Source: Straminergon stramineum
Lineage: Eukaryota; Streptophyta; Bryopsida; Hypnales; Calliergonaceae
Assembly: GCA_963920665.1 (NCBI GenBank)
Contig: OY987270.1
Location: forward strand, 1,411,910-1,475,909
Length of the DNA stretch: 64,000 bases
Direction of reading: 5' to 3'
Position numbers and translations under genes: made by a program. Shown in pieces: positions 25,385 through 37,873 of this stretch (positions are counted from its first letter, which is position 1; each line of letters starts with the position of its first letter). Below the pieces are notes generated by a model. It was not told the DNA's origin, did not search any database, and saw only the letters and a program-made list of their open reading frames with translations.

Positions 25385-25980
25385 TGCACGGGAAAATGGT
25401 GCCAGTTTTCAGCACTTGGCGTGTGAAGGGCCCGATTGTGTACCGCGCCCCCACCAGTGCACAACGAAAACCCAAATTCCGAGGTTGCAATTGTGACAGG
25501 TGGACAAGCCCACATCCCAAGGCAAGGAGGACGGCCTGGCATGGAGTTCACAATTCTCATATTACCGAGCTGGCAAGGGAGGCCCGGGGTGGGTGGGGCC
25601 GTTATATGGCCCGTTATATACCTTACTCGGCCTTGGGCCCTCTCCCAACCCGCAGCTCATGGGTAATTCAATGCAATCTGCCAGGGAAATGAATGCAGGG
25701 TCGGACTTCATGACCATCCCCATCGAAGCACTTCTTTTCGTCAGTTACCGTGTCAGAAGTCAAACACGGGAAGATGGAGGGTGGCAATGAAAAGTTCACT
25801 TGGCCTGCGTCGACAAACACTTCTGGCTGCAACTGGCGGTGGGTCGTCTCCCGGGCACGCCAAAACCTTTGTCAGGGCAGTCTGGCGTGCCCCGGTGGAG
25901 ATGCTCTTTGAACTTGAATTTTTTAATCAGTGGAAGCGCCTCCCAAAGGGCTTTGGTAACTCCAAATTTTGGTAAAAAGG
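25385..25980. other. GC-rich, CpG-containing island with a hairpin
   Basis: About 600 bases that are far richer in G+C and CpG than their surroundings. A strong hairpin is formed by CCGGGCACGCCA (about 25851-25862) and TGGCGTGCCCCGG (about 25882-25894) around a 19-base loop. A TATA-like TTATATACC lies at about 25613-25621. Several overlapping frames of 60-100 codons are open, none resembling a known protein. It could be a transcription unit, a GC-rich repeat or a captured fragment; I cannot tell. Confidence 0.4.
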
Positions 25981-26458
25981 ATTCTGTGATAGGCTTCCGC
26001 TGATGAATATTTCAAGTTCGAATTATAAATTGGTGAAAAATTAGAAGTTTATTTGGAGACGACAATTGGTAGAGTGGAGTGAGGATGTGGCTTTACTTGC
26101 TTCTTAAGAGATAACCACTTTGGATCCTAGAAGAGGCGAAAGTGGTCCCTCTAAGCATGTGATTTTGGAATAACGTGAAATTGGTTCAAATCTTGAACTT
26201 CTTGCAAGTTGATGGATGTCAATCCTTTAGCAGATAGGTCCCAAAGTTGTTTGGGTGAGAACAATAATATAGACAAGTAACGATTTTAGCAAATGTGGGT
26301 TTATTGAGGATAGAAAAGCCAAAATGGAGGAATTAATGGTATCAAAGTGAAGAATGAATGATAGTGGGTGTGCAAAAATTTAGGACAATCAATCATTGGT
26401 ATTGTGAGAATTTTAGGTTTTTAGTTTGACAATCTATACAATGTTGTTGACAATGACA

Positions 26459-26497
<39 letters not shown>

Positions 26498-26999
26498 GAA
26501 AAATGTGCAACTATAGGCTTGCAACACTAGCAACTTTATCATAGATTCATTTTTGGTAGATAGTGCTTTTCTTGATTGATACAAAGCAATCTATATTGAA
26601 AAATCTACCTTCAATGTATGAAAATACATGCTTTAATTAATAAGCACTCAATAGAAGCATATTCAAAATCTTCTATTTGAAATTGACACAAGTTTAGTTG
26701 AATGTGTTTCTTTTGTAATTGATCGATACTTACATAGAGGTAGTAGAAGTCAATATCTACAACAAAAGATGGAAAAAAGACTTGGAAAAAATATACATTT
26801 GAGCATAATACATGAAAGTACTAAAAAAATTACTATACATGACTTTATATGTCTTATTTCTTTAGGGCAACCTTCTTTCCAAAAAGTGCCTACACACTCA
26901 TGCCATTTTCTTCAAAAATGATATTCAAAATGCAAAAAAGATGCATTTTTTGCATTTTTTTCTGTATATGAAATAAAAACTAGCACACATACTCTTGTA
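25981..26999. other. AT-rich intergenic DNA with (TA)n
   Basis: No gene recognised. A (TA)n microsatellite runs from about 26457 to 26497. Confidence 0.6.
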
Positions 27000-29165
27000 T
27001 TAACCCCTAAATGCCCAAACTACGTTTCTTTGGCAACATAGTGATGTGGGGCAACTCACTACGAATGGAATTTTTTTTTCTTTGAATTTTTCACACAAAA
27101 TGTGCCCAGTGAGTAGCTTTAGGGCACAACAATTTCTATAAATTTTGAATATATAGTTAAAAAGTTATTGCATGATGTGTAATTTTCAATGCTCTTTGGG
27201 TAGTCCAGGCAACTCAAAAAAATTATTTAGAAATTATTTAGAAATTATTTTTTTCATAAATAAAAACTTGAATTTGGTTTTCAAGATTTATATACATGTG
27301 GAAAGCTTTTAATCATTCCATTTTGATTAATGAGATGAAAGTTATTAGGAGTTTTAGTTTGTGGGTAGTTATGGAATCTTTACTTTAACATAAACTTTGA
27401 AGTCTTTTATTTAACTCAATTTTCAATATTTAAAAAAATAAATAAAAATAGTGGGTGTAGATTTTTTTTAATCTAATACTACAGTCATTGGGATTGGTAT
27501 TTTTCAACTCCACAACTAAATACTTAACAATTTAGTACTTTCAATCATTCTCTACTTATTTATACTTCATACTAGTTTTTTCCTATATGTTGTACAATTC
27601 CAAATGATTTGAATTTTTTTGAGCATGTCACCAACTTGCCTTGAAGAATAAAATCCAAAATAAATACCACCATTCTAGACATTTTTTCATACAAATGTGA
27701 CTTTGTGAAGTGTAGCTACCCATTTTTTTGTAGGGTCCCCAAAAGGATTTTTGTCCATTCAAACGTTAATATCTTGCAATCTACATAGTGGAAATTTTTG
27801 AAATTTTTCCACATCTTCTCAAACCAATATATGACAAGATCCTTTGGTTACATGTGTCCAAAAATGTTTTTATTCCTCTAAAATTTGATACTTGTACTAG
27901 AAATGGTAGTTTTGGAGCGTTTTTGGTGAAAACATAGTCAAAAATATTTCATGATTAATACATAACTATCGCATGCAATTGTATTGTTTGGATCCATTCT
28001 ATATCAAATGAATTATTAACCTCCATTTTCTACGTCACTCCTAATTATTTTCAAATTAAAAATCATTTTTTTCCATGATATGGACACCAATTTTTGGTTC
28101 CCTATGACTGAAACCTTCCTTTGCATCAACTATTACAAAAAGTAATGGAAGATCTTTAAATGTCACAATGTATGCTAGTAGTAAACAAATAATATACTCC
28201 ATAAGTTGAACCCTAGAAGATTGAGCCACATTTTGGTCAAAAATTGTTAAAAATTGCTACTTTTTAGGATAGTGAGAAAAAATGAAAAAAATGATTTAAA
28301 AAAAGTCAATGAAACAAGCTTGTAGTAGGCTACTATAAGAACGTTAAAAAAATTTAGAAACTCTAACTACAAAAAGTCAAAAATTGAAAGATTATAACGT
28401 TTGAAGTTAGAAGAAATAGTGTTTTTTTTCCAACTTTGGTTGATAGGATTAATAGACTTTAACTCCTAGAGTGAAATTTTTGCTCCACACATTGGTTTTT
28501 TTTGACATTTGCATCCTACATCATGTTAATTACATACTTGCCAAATTTCAAAAGTAGTGGAGGAGTTTTGCATATATTACGTGCAGGTGCCTTAGCTACC
28601 CCAAAGTGTAGAGTAGCATAACTTTTGATCAAAGAACTCGATTGGGGGAAATTATATATTCCGACCAAGGGGGTACTATTAGGGGAGAATTGAATCCATT
28701 GAAAGGCTTTGAGATTTCTCACTAATTTTAGTTCTAATTGAGGAGAGTATGAGGTTGTCCACATCATCATTACTAACACCATGTAGAAATGCTAAGGTTG
28801 GTAGTGGCCACTTGGCATATGGATATTTGTGGGAGGTGTGTGCTAGCCATCATCTGTGACTGCCAAAAAATTGGGGGGGTAGATTGGGTAATGGAGATGA
28901 GATCATGGAGATGGATTAGGTAATCATGATGTATATTTGAGTCCATCATGCAAATCTTGGCCCAATTAGTGAGTTGAGAAGGCTCTTTCCCACCCAAATT
29001 TTTGCTCTATGAAGCAATCCCTTCTTGGGTTCAATCCCACCTAATGATATTTACACCTTTGTGACTAAGTTTTGTAAACATCCAATCCAAAGTGACTTCT
29101 TCAATACAACTACCCTAGATTTCTCGTATATGTTTGGAATGGTCTATTGGTCCTCTAGGGGTTAA
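27000..29165. mobile_element. TTAA-ended (piggyBac-like) non-autonomous element, 2.2 kb
   Basis: Left end TTAACCCCTAAATGCCCAAA at 27000; right end, read inward, TTAACCCCTAGAGGACCAAT at 29165. The first ten bases after TTAA agree well, the rest less so, so pairing of these two ends is provisional. The interior carries a segment (about 27770-27940: ATATCTTGCAATCTACATAG.., AAGATCC, ATGGTAGTTTTGGA) collinear with the neighbouring element at 30150-30320. No transposase was found; the open frames at 28516-28997 are short and unrecognised. Confidence 0.5.
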
Positions 29166-29443
29166 TTCAACCAGTATATCCACACTATTTACCACTAATT
29201 TGCAAATCATAAAAACTTGTAAGATTTACTATGGTATTTCACAATATTTCAAATAGAACCAATATGATGGAATCTAAACTATTTTCATTTTATCCCAAAT
29301 AGTGTTAGTTTCATTCACTTTCATTGGCTTTCATTCAAATATTTATACTAAATGAGTAGATAACTTTCTACCATAATTGTTTAATTAGTGTAAAGGAGTC
29401 TCACACTACTTGAAATCACTTGTGTTATAGACCACAATCTATA

Positions 29444-30356
29444 TTAACCCCTAAAATCCCAAAGTCTCTACAAGGGACTCTTGGGATTTGGGGTAGGCTT
29501 GTGTGGTCTCAATTTTTGACATAATTTTTTGAAACTTATTCTGAAGATGGAAAATCAGACTAGCTTTGTGGGAATGTAATTATTATTTCTATTGGTGCCC
29601 AGGATTAAAAGTTACGCCATCCTAAGTCTAAAAAGCAACTCGAGGGGTAGTTCCAAAAAAATCTTAAAAATTTTTTTTTTTCATTTTTTTCCTCTAAGAT
29701 TACATTTTTTCTACATCTAAAGCTTTGAATCATTTTGTTTGGACTAGTGATGAAAAAGTTATGGATAATCTTGTTTTTCGGTCAATCTTGAAAAAATTAC
29801 TTTTAGAATTTATTTTTGAATGCAATTTTTACAATTCTTCAAAAAATATTGTTGGAAAAGGTTAAGTTTGATTGCTACAACAATCTTACCATTGGAATTT
29901 CTATGTTTCAATTCCATCTTAGAACTATTAACAATTTAGTTTTCCCATCAATCTTGAACATACTTCTAATTAACAATTTCTTAATGAGTGAAAATTAAGT
30001 TTTTTTTGTTGAATTCTTAGATTCTCAACTGAATTCTTCAATATTAAAAATTAGAAAATCAAAATCAATAGTGCAAAGAATTTAAGTTATGAGGGTTTCA
30101 AGCTAAAAAATCCAAGTTGAGCAAGGTGTATAAATGTTTGTTTTCTTCACTTTAAATGCAAATATCTTGCAATCTACAATATCAAATTTTTTGAAATTTC
30201 TTCCACAAATTCTTATTCTAGACTAAGTTAGTACAAGATCCCACAATTAGATATGAAAAAAACAAACAATTTTTAAAGTTTTTTTCTCTTTGCAATATAA
30301 ATGGCAGTTTTGAATGATCTTTCATGGAAAAAAGGCCTTGGGACTTTAGGGGTTAA
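29444..30356. mobile_element. TTAA-ended (piggyBac-like) element, 913 bp
   Basis: Ends are TTAACCCCTAAAATCCCAAA (left) and, read inward from the right, TTAACCCCTAAAGTCCCAAG, giving inverted repeats of about 20 bp flanked by a TTAA duplication. The right-hand 300 bp is repeated at 7243 and 42649, which supports a real dispersed family. Non-coding. Confidence 0.7.
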
Positions 30357-31249
30357 TATATGATTACATGCCATTTTTTTTTCTTAATAGCATTTGTATA
30401 TTTTGTTTTTCAAAGATTATGAAATGAAGGTTTTGCTATTAAGATTGACCTTCTAATTTTGCAATAAATAAGTTCTATGAGTATGTGCTAGAGGTGTGTC
30501 TAAATCTAGCCCGTGAATATTATATAGATCTTGTTTTCTAACACTATACTAAACCTTGGTAAAGAAAATCTACAATCAAAATCTATTGTGATTCTTTTTA
30601 CCATAGTCTTGTATAGGTCCCAAACAACCACAATTTAAAAAAAAATTCAACTATAATTTTTTGAATTTCAAGGTATCTAATATCCCTTTGGAAAGGTCTT
30701 GAAAATATCTTTTACAATAGTCTATTATATGCCCCCAAATCTGAAAAATGAAATAGAAGTTGATTGCGGACATATCAAACCTAAAACGGATTGTAGTAAA
30801 AGAATCCCAATTAATTTTCACTACATTTTTTTTTACCAAATTTTGGGATAAGGGAGGCAACCCATTTCCAACCACTTGAACAATTACACATATATGGAGC
30901 GAGGGTTTTTCAAGTGGGAAATTTTTGCTGTGTACAGAATAGGGTTTGGAAGAATTCCATAACTTTCCAAAACTTAATTTCTCAAAACATAATTATTGTA
31001 AATTTTTTAACTCAAGATTGTAGTTGACCCATGTTGGTTATATAGATTTTTCTATTTCTGACCAAAGGCTATTACAAAATCAACCAAGGGTTGGTTGCAA
31101 TATTGAGAGTCTTGTAGCCAATCATAATGTGCCACAACTTCATTGGGAATTGTGCTATAATTAATAGTGTGCCATCACTACTTGATCGGAAAGAAAGCAA
31201 TCTATATGGCACAAATGGGGGGTGATCGGAAATGGGAGGTCTCCCTTAG
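30357..31249. other. AT-rich intergenic DNA
   Basis: No gene or repeat boundary recognised. Confidence 0.5.
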
Positions 31250-31503
31250 TGTAACTTTCTCCGAGAAGATTGATTGCATGTCCTTCTAATGTAAATTTCT
31301 CCAAGAAGATTGATTGCATGTCCTTTTAATGTAACTTTTCTTCGAGAAAATTGATTTCATGTACTTCCAATATTGTAACTTTTTTTCTGAGAAGATTGAT
31401 TGCATGTCCTTCTAATGTAACTTTTCTTCGAGAAAATTGATTCTATGTCCTTCCAGTATTGTAACTTTTTTTCCGAGAAGATTGATTGCATGTCCTTCCA
31501 ATG
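31250..31503. repeat. Minisatellite, six copies of a 40-44-bp unit
   Basis: Unit starts at 31250, 31290, 31330, 31374, 31416 and 31460. Consensus pieces are TGTAACTTTTCTTCGAGAA, then GATTGATTGCATGTCCTTC. Two sub-types alternate (CGAGAAAATTGATT and CGAGAAGATTGATTGCATG), suggesting growth by pairs. Confidence 0.9.
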
Positions 31504-32285
31504 TATGTCACGTCCAACAATGCATGAGAAAAAAAAACATGATAAAATTGGCAACCATGCAGTGAATCCACAAAATCCACGCATGATGCCTATTGCTTGT
31601 GATGGACCATCACTGACTGTGAGTTTCACAGCTAAAGAAAAAGGGCGAAGGTTATGTTCACAAGGGTCTCAACTACAGTACCGGCAGTTACGAAAAAGTT
31701 CCTTATTTTCAATAAAAATAAGTTCAGCATATCTAAGTGAAATCCACAAAACTTTTAGAAACCACAACTATGATAATGGTCCCAACTATTGTACCAGCAG
31801 TTATAAAAAACATTCATAATTTGGGCATTTTGGAAGTTGCAAAGTCTGTACGCAGACTGATGTGTGGCCCAACTGAAACGAAGAGGAGGTTTTTTAGTTT
31901 TTTCAGTGTAAGTAAAAGTGTTTGCACTTTCTAGTGCCGACGATGGGTACATACCATTATGGAAAGCTCACTCTCTTTTGACTTCTGACTTCCGTATCAG
32001 TCATGTTTTGCTTTTCACAAATAGTTTAATTTTTACATTTTGGGTACCATCAAAAACTGTACTTTTTAACTACTGTTTCTTTATCACCAATTCCCATAAA
32101 ATAAATTTAAGTGACATGATTAATTGTACCATACCCTTGGGTCAGTTTCAACAACACATGCCAGTTTCAAAATGGTTTACTTTTGGAATCAAGACTATAT
32201 GGAATGTATGTCATTTTTTTTTTCATTTTTGGACTCATTGGAAGGAGTGGTATGCAGTTGTGAGCAAAAAAAAGGTAGTGTGCTC
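31504..32285. other. Intergenic DNA
   Basis: The plus-strand frames at 31445-31819 and 31918-32289 show no recognised motif and overlap repeat sequence; I treat them as chance. Confidence 0.5.
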
Positions 32286-33266
32286 TTAACCCCTCATTGC
32301 CCAAAGTCTAAACGTGTGTAAAAGCATCCTTGCTTTTTAAGTGTTATAAGTCTAAATTTTAGTGAAGTATGAAAATTTCAACCATACAATCTTGTAGAGT
32401 GCATGTTGTAGACGGTGTGAAACAAATTCGGGGTCATTTGACCGTATAGATTGCAAGATTATAATGTTTCAGTTTTGAAAAAAGATGCTGAAATTTGATT
32501 AAAAACACATTTGGAGGTGAAATTCGATTTCTAAACCTACTCAAATGAAAAAAAATTTAACTATAAAGTGATTCAAAACCCAAAGAAAAACACTTTGGTG
32601 AAAAAAATATCATTCAATTGACTCATTGTGTCTGCAAAATTGTTTTGAAATGTCAAAAAACAATGAAAAAAGTAGCAAAAAATCACATCTATAGTTGAAC
32701 CTCTCTCTACTAAAATGCTTCTCAATCACTCATTACCTCTTGGATCAATATGAAATTTTAACCACACAAACTAGAATAGTATGTAAAACTTTTCCAACAA
32801 AAATGATTGAAAATGGATCGCATATGAAGAAGTTATAAGCCTCAGAAGTTCATTGTAGTGCAAAAATGTCTGCATTTTGAACTTCAAATTGCTCCCAAAC
32901 ATTCAAAACAACTTGTTATGACATGAAAATTTTACCACAAGAACTAGACCTTAAGAGGAACAAATATTAACAAATTTTATTGAAAACAAACATTTTGTGA
33001 AAAAGTTACAAGCCCCCAAAGTTGCAGCCATTAGAATGCAATGTGGTGAACTCAAATTAAACCTGTGAACTTTGAAGGGCTCTCAAAAACTCATTACATC
33101 TTGGATTGATCTAAAAATTTTACCAATGAAACTAGACTAATATGTGCAACTTTTCCAACAAGTTTTTATTGAATTCAGACATCGGATGCAAAAGTAACAA
33201 CACTTTGAATATGACTGCCAAACAATGTGAGGACACTTTTTGTCCCCTTTGGCGATGAGGGGTTAA
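32286..33266. mobile_element. TTAA-ended (piggyBac-like) element, 981 bp
   Basis: Left end TTAACCCCTCATTGCCCAAA; right end, read inward, TTAACCCCTCATCGCCAAAG. The inverted repeat is near-perfect over about 19 bp with TTAA on both sides. The interior is AT-rich with repeated phrases such as AAATTTTACCA.. and ..ACTAGACTAATATG; no coding frame. Confidence 0.75.
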
Positions 33267-33275
33267 AGCAACCGT

Positions 33276-33541
33276 TTGACCCCTAAGTGTCACAAACAGA
33301 ACAACGGAAGTGATGGGCTTGCATACAAGTTCAAGAAAAAACCCAATAACTTGAAGTGTACAGATCTTGGTTACTAAAGATTGTCACTGTAGAGATTTCA
33401 AGTCAACTTCATGGCGAGTGCAAATCTGCAATTTTTTAGAGAATCCGCCATGTAGATACAAAGATTACAAAGTTTTTTTGGACAGGAATTCTAGTCCTTC
33501 TCTGCATTCAAAAAACGTCCACTTTGACATTTAGGGATTAA
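33276..33541. mobile_element. Short TTAA-ended MITE, 266 bp
   Basis: Left end TTGACCCCTAAGTGTCACAA; right end, read inward, TTAATCCCTAAATGTCAAAG. It lies ten bases from the preceding element. One TTAA has mutated to TTGA. Non-coding. Confidence 0.6.
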
Positions 33542-35700
33542 GGGCTGGTCGGCCTTTTCGATGGTTCTTAGATGCACGGCATTATTTTTCCTTATTTTTC
33601 ACTTGAAGAAAAATTTATGTGGAATCTAACCCAAGTGGTTTCATATTTTTTGAAGCAATTTTGAATTACTTATGGATTTTCAAAGAATTCTATGGTAGGC
33701 ACCTATTTTTTATCATAGGCCTTGCAACACACACACACACACACCCCTACAATCTGAAAAAAAAATATGGCTTGACCAAAAACAAGCACTGCAACATTCA
33801 AAAAGTAATACACAAGGTTCTTGAATGCAACCATTACTAAACTTAAAGAGACCCTAAATTCTTTTAACACTTGTAAGAAGGCAATTGGGCAATCAATTTT
33901 CATTTAGAAAAATTAAGTGGACACACCCTGGCTTTGAAATGGACCCTCTTTGACTCTTATTCCATCCATTGGCAAAGTATGAATCAATATTTGACAAATC
34001 TTAATTATGCTCTAACATTTGTGGCAGTCCATTTTAGAACCATTGACTATCCATTTCATTGGGGCCTATTGGGTTGTTTGAAGAAGATGGTTGCAATAAG
34101 AACATACTACCTAACTCAGTGAATGATGATAGTAATATTGTTTTAGATGAATGTTGATTCCCAAAATATGGATCATTGTATAGTGATTTTTGGCAATTTG
34201 TACTCCTTTCTCTAGATCTAAATTTAAAAATTCATAAAAAGATATTTTTTGAATTTGAGACTGTCTATTGAAACGGAGCTTATAAAGTCTAGTTTCTACT
34301 CAAATTTGTAAGCTTGAAATTTTTTAAAATTTGAATATTTTATTGTAGTTTGAACTTTGAATGTATTACCATGGAGTGATGATTTTCTAATTTTAGGATG
34401 ACACAATAAAAAAAATTACACTATAGTGTTTTATGCAAAGTACTATAATGTGCACATATAGAAAAATTTCCAGATTTCTTAAACATATTTTGTATATGAT
34501 ATGAATTTTTTTCACTTTTTATTCCATAATTCATGGTAATTCCAAATTTAAAAAATAATTACAATTCATAGAAGATATGTAATCACATCTTTGAAAAACA
34601 AATACCAAAAAATTACATTCATAGATAGTTGCAAAATAGGAGTATAGAAAAAGAGGAACTTTTAAGTTTGAAAAAGTGATCAAAGATATGTCCTTTTAAG
34701 CTCAAACATTTATCTTTGTTTACAAAATTGATTAGCTAGTGTTCTTAATATTATTAACCAATGTTGGGGGGGCCCTTTTGCTCTTCCAGAAAGTAGGAGC
34801 CCCCAATGTTGCAACTTCTTAGCCATCCAATGATAATCTATAGATTAAACCAAGTTCATTCCTAGGGATCCAAGGAGGGATTATTCTAATCTCTAAGGGG
34901 AATGGTCAAGGCTAGTTAATAATGTTAAAGAAGGAGCTTCTAAATCCACTTCAGTAGTAAGAACTATCCTAGTAATCAACTCTGAAATGGACATGCAGTG
35001 ATCTTTAAATTGACATCTATAGTCATAGAATGAATCAAGAAAAGAAATATTATTTATTGTAAGAGCCAATCATTCTCTTTGCATTCCCCAATTCTCTTTA
35101 CAAGTTGTAAGTGAACAAAAAGACCTAGGGTCATAAATAGGTGCCTAAGATTCAACTCGTTTGAAAATTCATAAGTCTGTAATTCAATAATGCTTTGAGA
35201 AATATGAAACCACTTGTGTTACATTCTGCATCTATTTCTCTTTGTGTGAAAAATGAGCTATAAACATTCCCATCGAAGGAAACACATGAAAAAGGTGGAT
35301 TAGCCCTAAGATGAGCGGATTTTGAGCCTCCTACCTTATGTCAACAAAAGTGCCCTACAACCGTACACATGGAGCCTATTGAGGTCCAGATCTTGGGTCC
35401 AAAATTGGCTTGAATTTCGCACACTAGATGGACGAGATTGCTCAGATCAGCGGTCCAGATGACGCAGCCCCGACCTAGTTTTACTCTGAACCAATGACGC
35501 CAAATCCGCCCCCAAGTCAGCCACAATCACACGCCTTTTGGATGAAAAATCCCCCATGCCGACCAAATTCCATCCATCCTCCCCACAGCGCGCTGTTCTA
35601 TCCGTAATCGCCGGGGAAGCTGCAGAACAGCCGTGCTCGAGGTAGTCTCCACTCTCCAGAACAACCTCTTCTCCAGCCGCGCCAGACAACTTAAAAGCTC
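33542..35700. other. Intergenic DNA upstream of the HAK gene
   Basis: No gene recognised. A (CA)n microsatellite lies at about 33727-33744. From about 35340 composition becomes GC-balanced, which probably marks the start of the promoter region. Confidence 0.5.
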
Positions 35701-37873
35701 CTGTCAAGGCGCTCTTTGATCACAGAGTTTTGCGAGTTTCGTTGTTTCGTTGTTGTCGCAGCAGAGTGACGGAGCTTCGGTGCGCGCTGGACTTTTCATT
35801 TGGCGTTCGCGACGAAGCTTTAATGCATTCTTGAGCTTGCGGAACGACACAGTGGTATTAAACGGCGACGATTAAATGAAAGTCTCGAGAAGAATGACGA
35901 CAGTTGAAGGAATGTCGATGTTGGATCCTTTTGTGCTTCTCTAACGAATCGCGCCTTCAGATTTTGCAGAGCTCTCAGGTACGTGAAGCGCATTTTTAGT
36001 GTTTGCGTTCTGAAGTTCTTTTTGCTTTTCTTGCTGAAGTAGGAGTGGTTTGGTGAGATATTGTTGTGCGGCGTTATTGGAGTTCCGTTTGGAATTCCGC
36101 CTTTTCATTGGATTGAGTTGCATTTAGTGAACTCCAGGATTTTTCTGTTTCTTTCTTTGTTTGAATTGTGGATGAGGAATTTGATGCGAGTTGGGAATCT
36201 TTTAGTCTCGTTTCGGGATAGTCAATTAGTTGAAGCGAACGTTGATGTTGGATCCTTTCGTGCTCCTCTAATGTGCTGCACCTTCAGATTTTTTGCGAGT
36301 TCTCAGGTGCATGATGCGCATATTTAGTGGCTGCGTTCTGAATTCCATTGCTTTTCTTGCTGAAGTAGGAGTGATTTGGTGAAATTGTTGTGTCGCGTCA
36401 TTGGACGTCCGTTTGGACGTGTAAATAGGAATTTCGACGTTTCCTAAGGATTGAGTTGCATGTAGTGAACCACAGGATTTTTCCTGTTTTTGACTTTGTT
36501 TGAATTATTTATGAGGAATTTGTTGCCAGCTGGAACTTTTAGTCTCGTTTCGGGATGGTTAATAGTTAAGCGAACGTCGGTGTTGGATCCTTTGGTGCGC
36601 CTCTATGATATTTTGTCGTTTGTTGCAATGACGATTTTTCGAGTTCTTAGGTGTGTGTTGCTCTCGTGGTGGCCGAGTTGCGAAGTTTTCTTTTGTTTTC
36701 ATGCTGGAGTAGTTACTTATCGGTGATTTGTCGTGCAGTGTCTTAGGAAGTCCTTTGAGAAGTGGGCACTTGAAATCCGACCGTTCTTTGGGTTGATTGG
36801 ACTCGAGAACATTTTTTGCTTTTTAGGTGGATCATACTTTGGCTAAATTATTGATGCGGAATTTGACGATAGGTGGTCCTGTTGGTCTTGGTACTTTATT
36901 TTTTTTCTTGCATTTCGTACAATAGCTGCCATGTTGTTGTCAGTGCAGATGCCAGTGCAGTTCTCCTCTATTTTACTTTTTCACATTGTCCTTTAGAGGG
37001 TTTCTTTGAGTGAATTTCCCGTCGTTTTCTGTTCGAGAGTTTTTTGCACTATGTCCATACGGGAGCACCGTCATTTATATTGGCAATCCGCTACTTTTTC
37101 TTCATGTTTTAAATCTAAGTTTGGGAAGTTTTATGAGCAGTTGTGAAAGGGTTAATTTCCCGAACGGAAAGTGATCTTAACGGCTGAAGGAGATCTTACC
37201 TGAAATTTTCCGGACCTCCCTCTTTAAGTTGGGCGTGCTAAGGATGGCTGGAACGGATACGAGATTGCAGAGTGACTGGTGTTTTGCTCATCGCCCGATT
37301 CCCATCCTCATCCTTTCGAGGAAGCTGGGTTCTTCTCAACAGCGAAGCAAGCGTTCTTCCGCTGGCGGAGGGCTTTAGTGAGATATCTTGGGTACGATTC
37401 TTTTTTTCGAATTTTCGAGCACTAATTTTATTTGGTACATGGCCTTTCGGTCATGTAGCACGGCGATTTTCATCGCTAGATTAGTTCCTGGTAATTGCGC
37501 ATCCACCTGCCGAAAAAAATCAAGAACTGGTGATGCTCAACAATTATAATCTTGAGGAGCCTGTTCAATGTCAATTCACTACCCGCTGCCTGCATAATGG
37601 GCAAAGCTTAATGGCTTACGTGTATCTCCGAACATGTCGAAGACTTTTCTGAAGGTATGAGATTTTATCAGATGTGCCTGGGCAACTTGTGACGTTTCCA
37701 CTGTATTTCTGGTGAAGCGAAACTCTTTTGATATTCCAGTCTGGTGATTGAGTCCAGTCTCGGGGTTAATCTTTACGGCTTAGGGGCTCATTCCTCAGGC
37801 GAATTATCTCGTTGTTTCTGTTCCAGTAAATAAGAACTGTGGAATTCGGGATCTGATTGGCGGTCTGGAGACC
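35701..37873 (+). promoter_or_regulatory. Promoter/5' leader region of the HAK gene with three ~330-bp direct repeats
   Basis: Three direct repeats start near 35917, 36244 and 36579 (spacing 327 and 335 bp) and end near 36895. Each contains GTTGGATCCTTT, then a splice-donor-like TCTCAGGT or TCTTAGGT, a TTTTCTTGCTGAAGTAGGAG-like segment and TTTGAATT(G/A)T..ATGAGGAATTTG. Given its composition and position, the repeat array probably lies in the 5' leader or first intron. No coding frame of note. The transcription start cannot be placed from sequence. Confidence 0.6.

Noticed and set aside
28516..28997. Minus-strand frames inside the 2.2-kb TTAA-ended element as a possible transposase
   Set aside because: Short, overlapping in different frames and without any DDD or zinc-ribbon motif.
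31357..31629. Minus-strand frame with repeated peptide text
   Set aside because: The repetition is only the 40-44-bp minisatellite read in frame.
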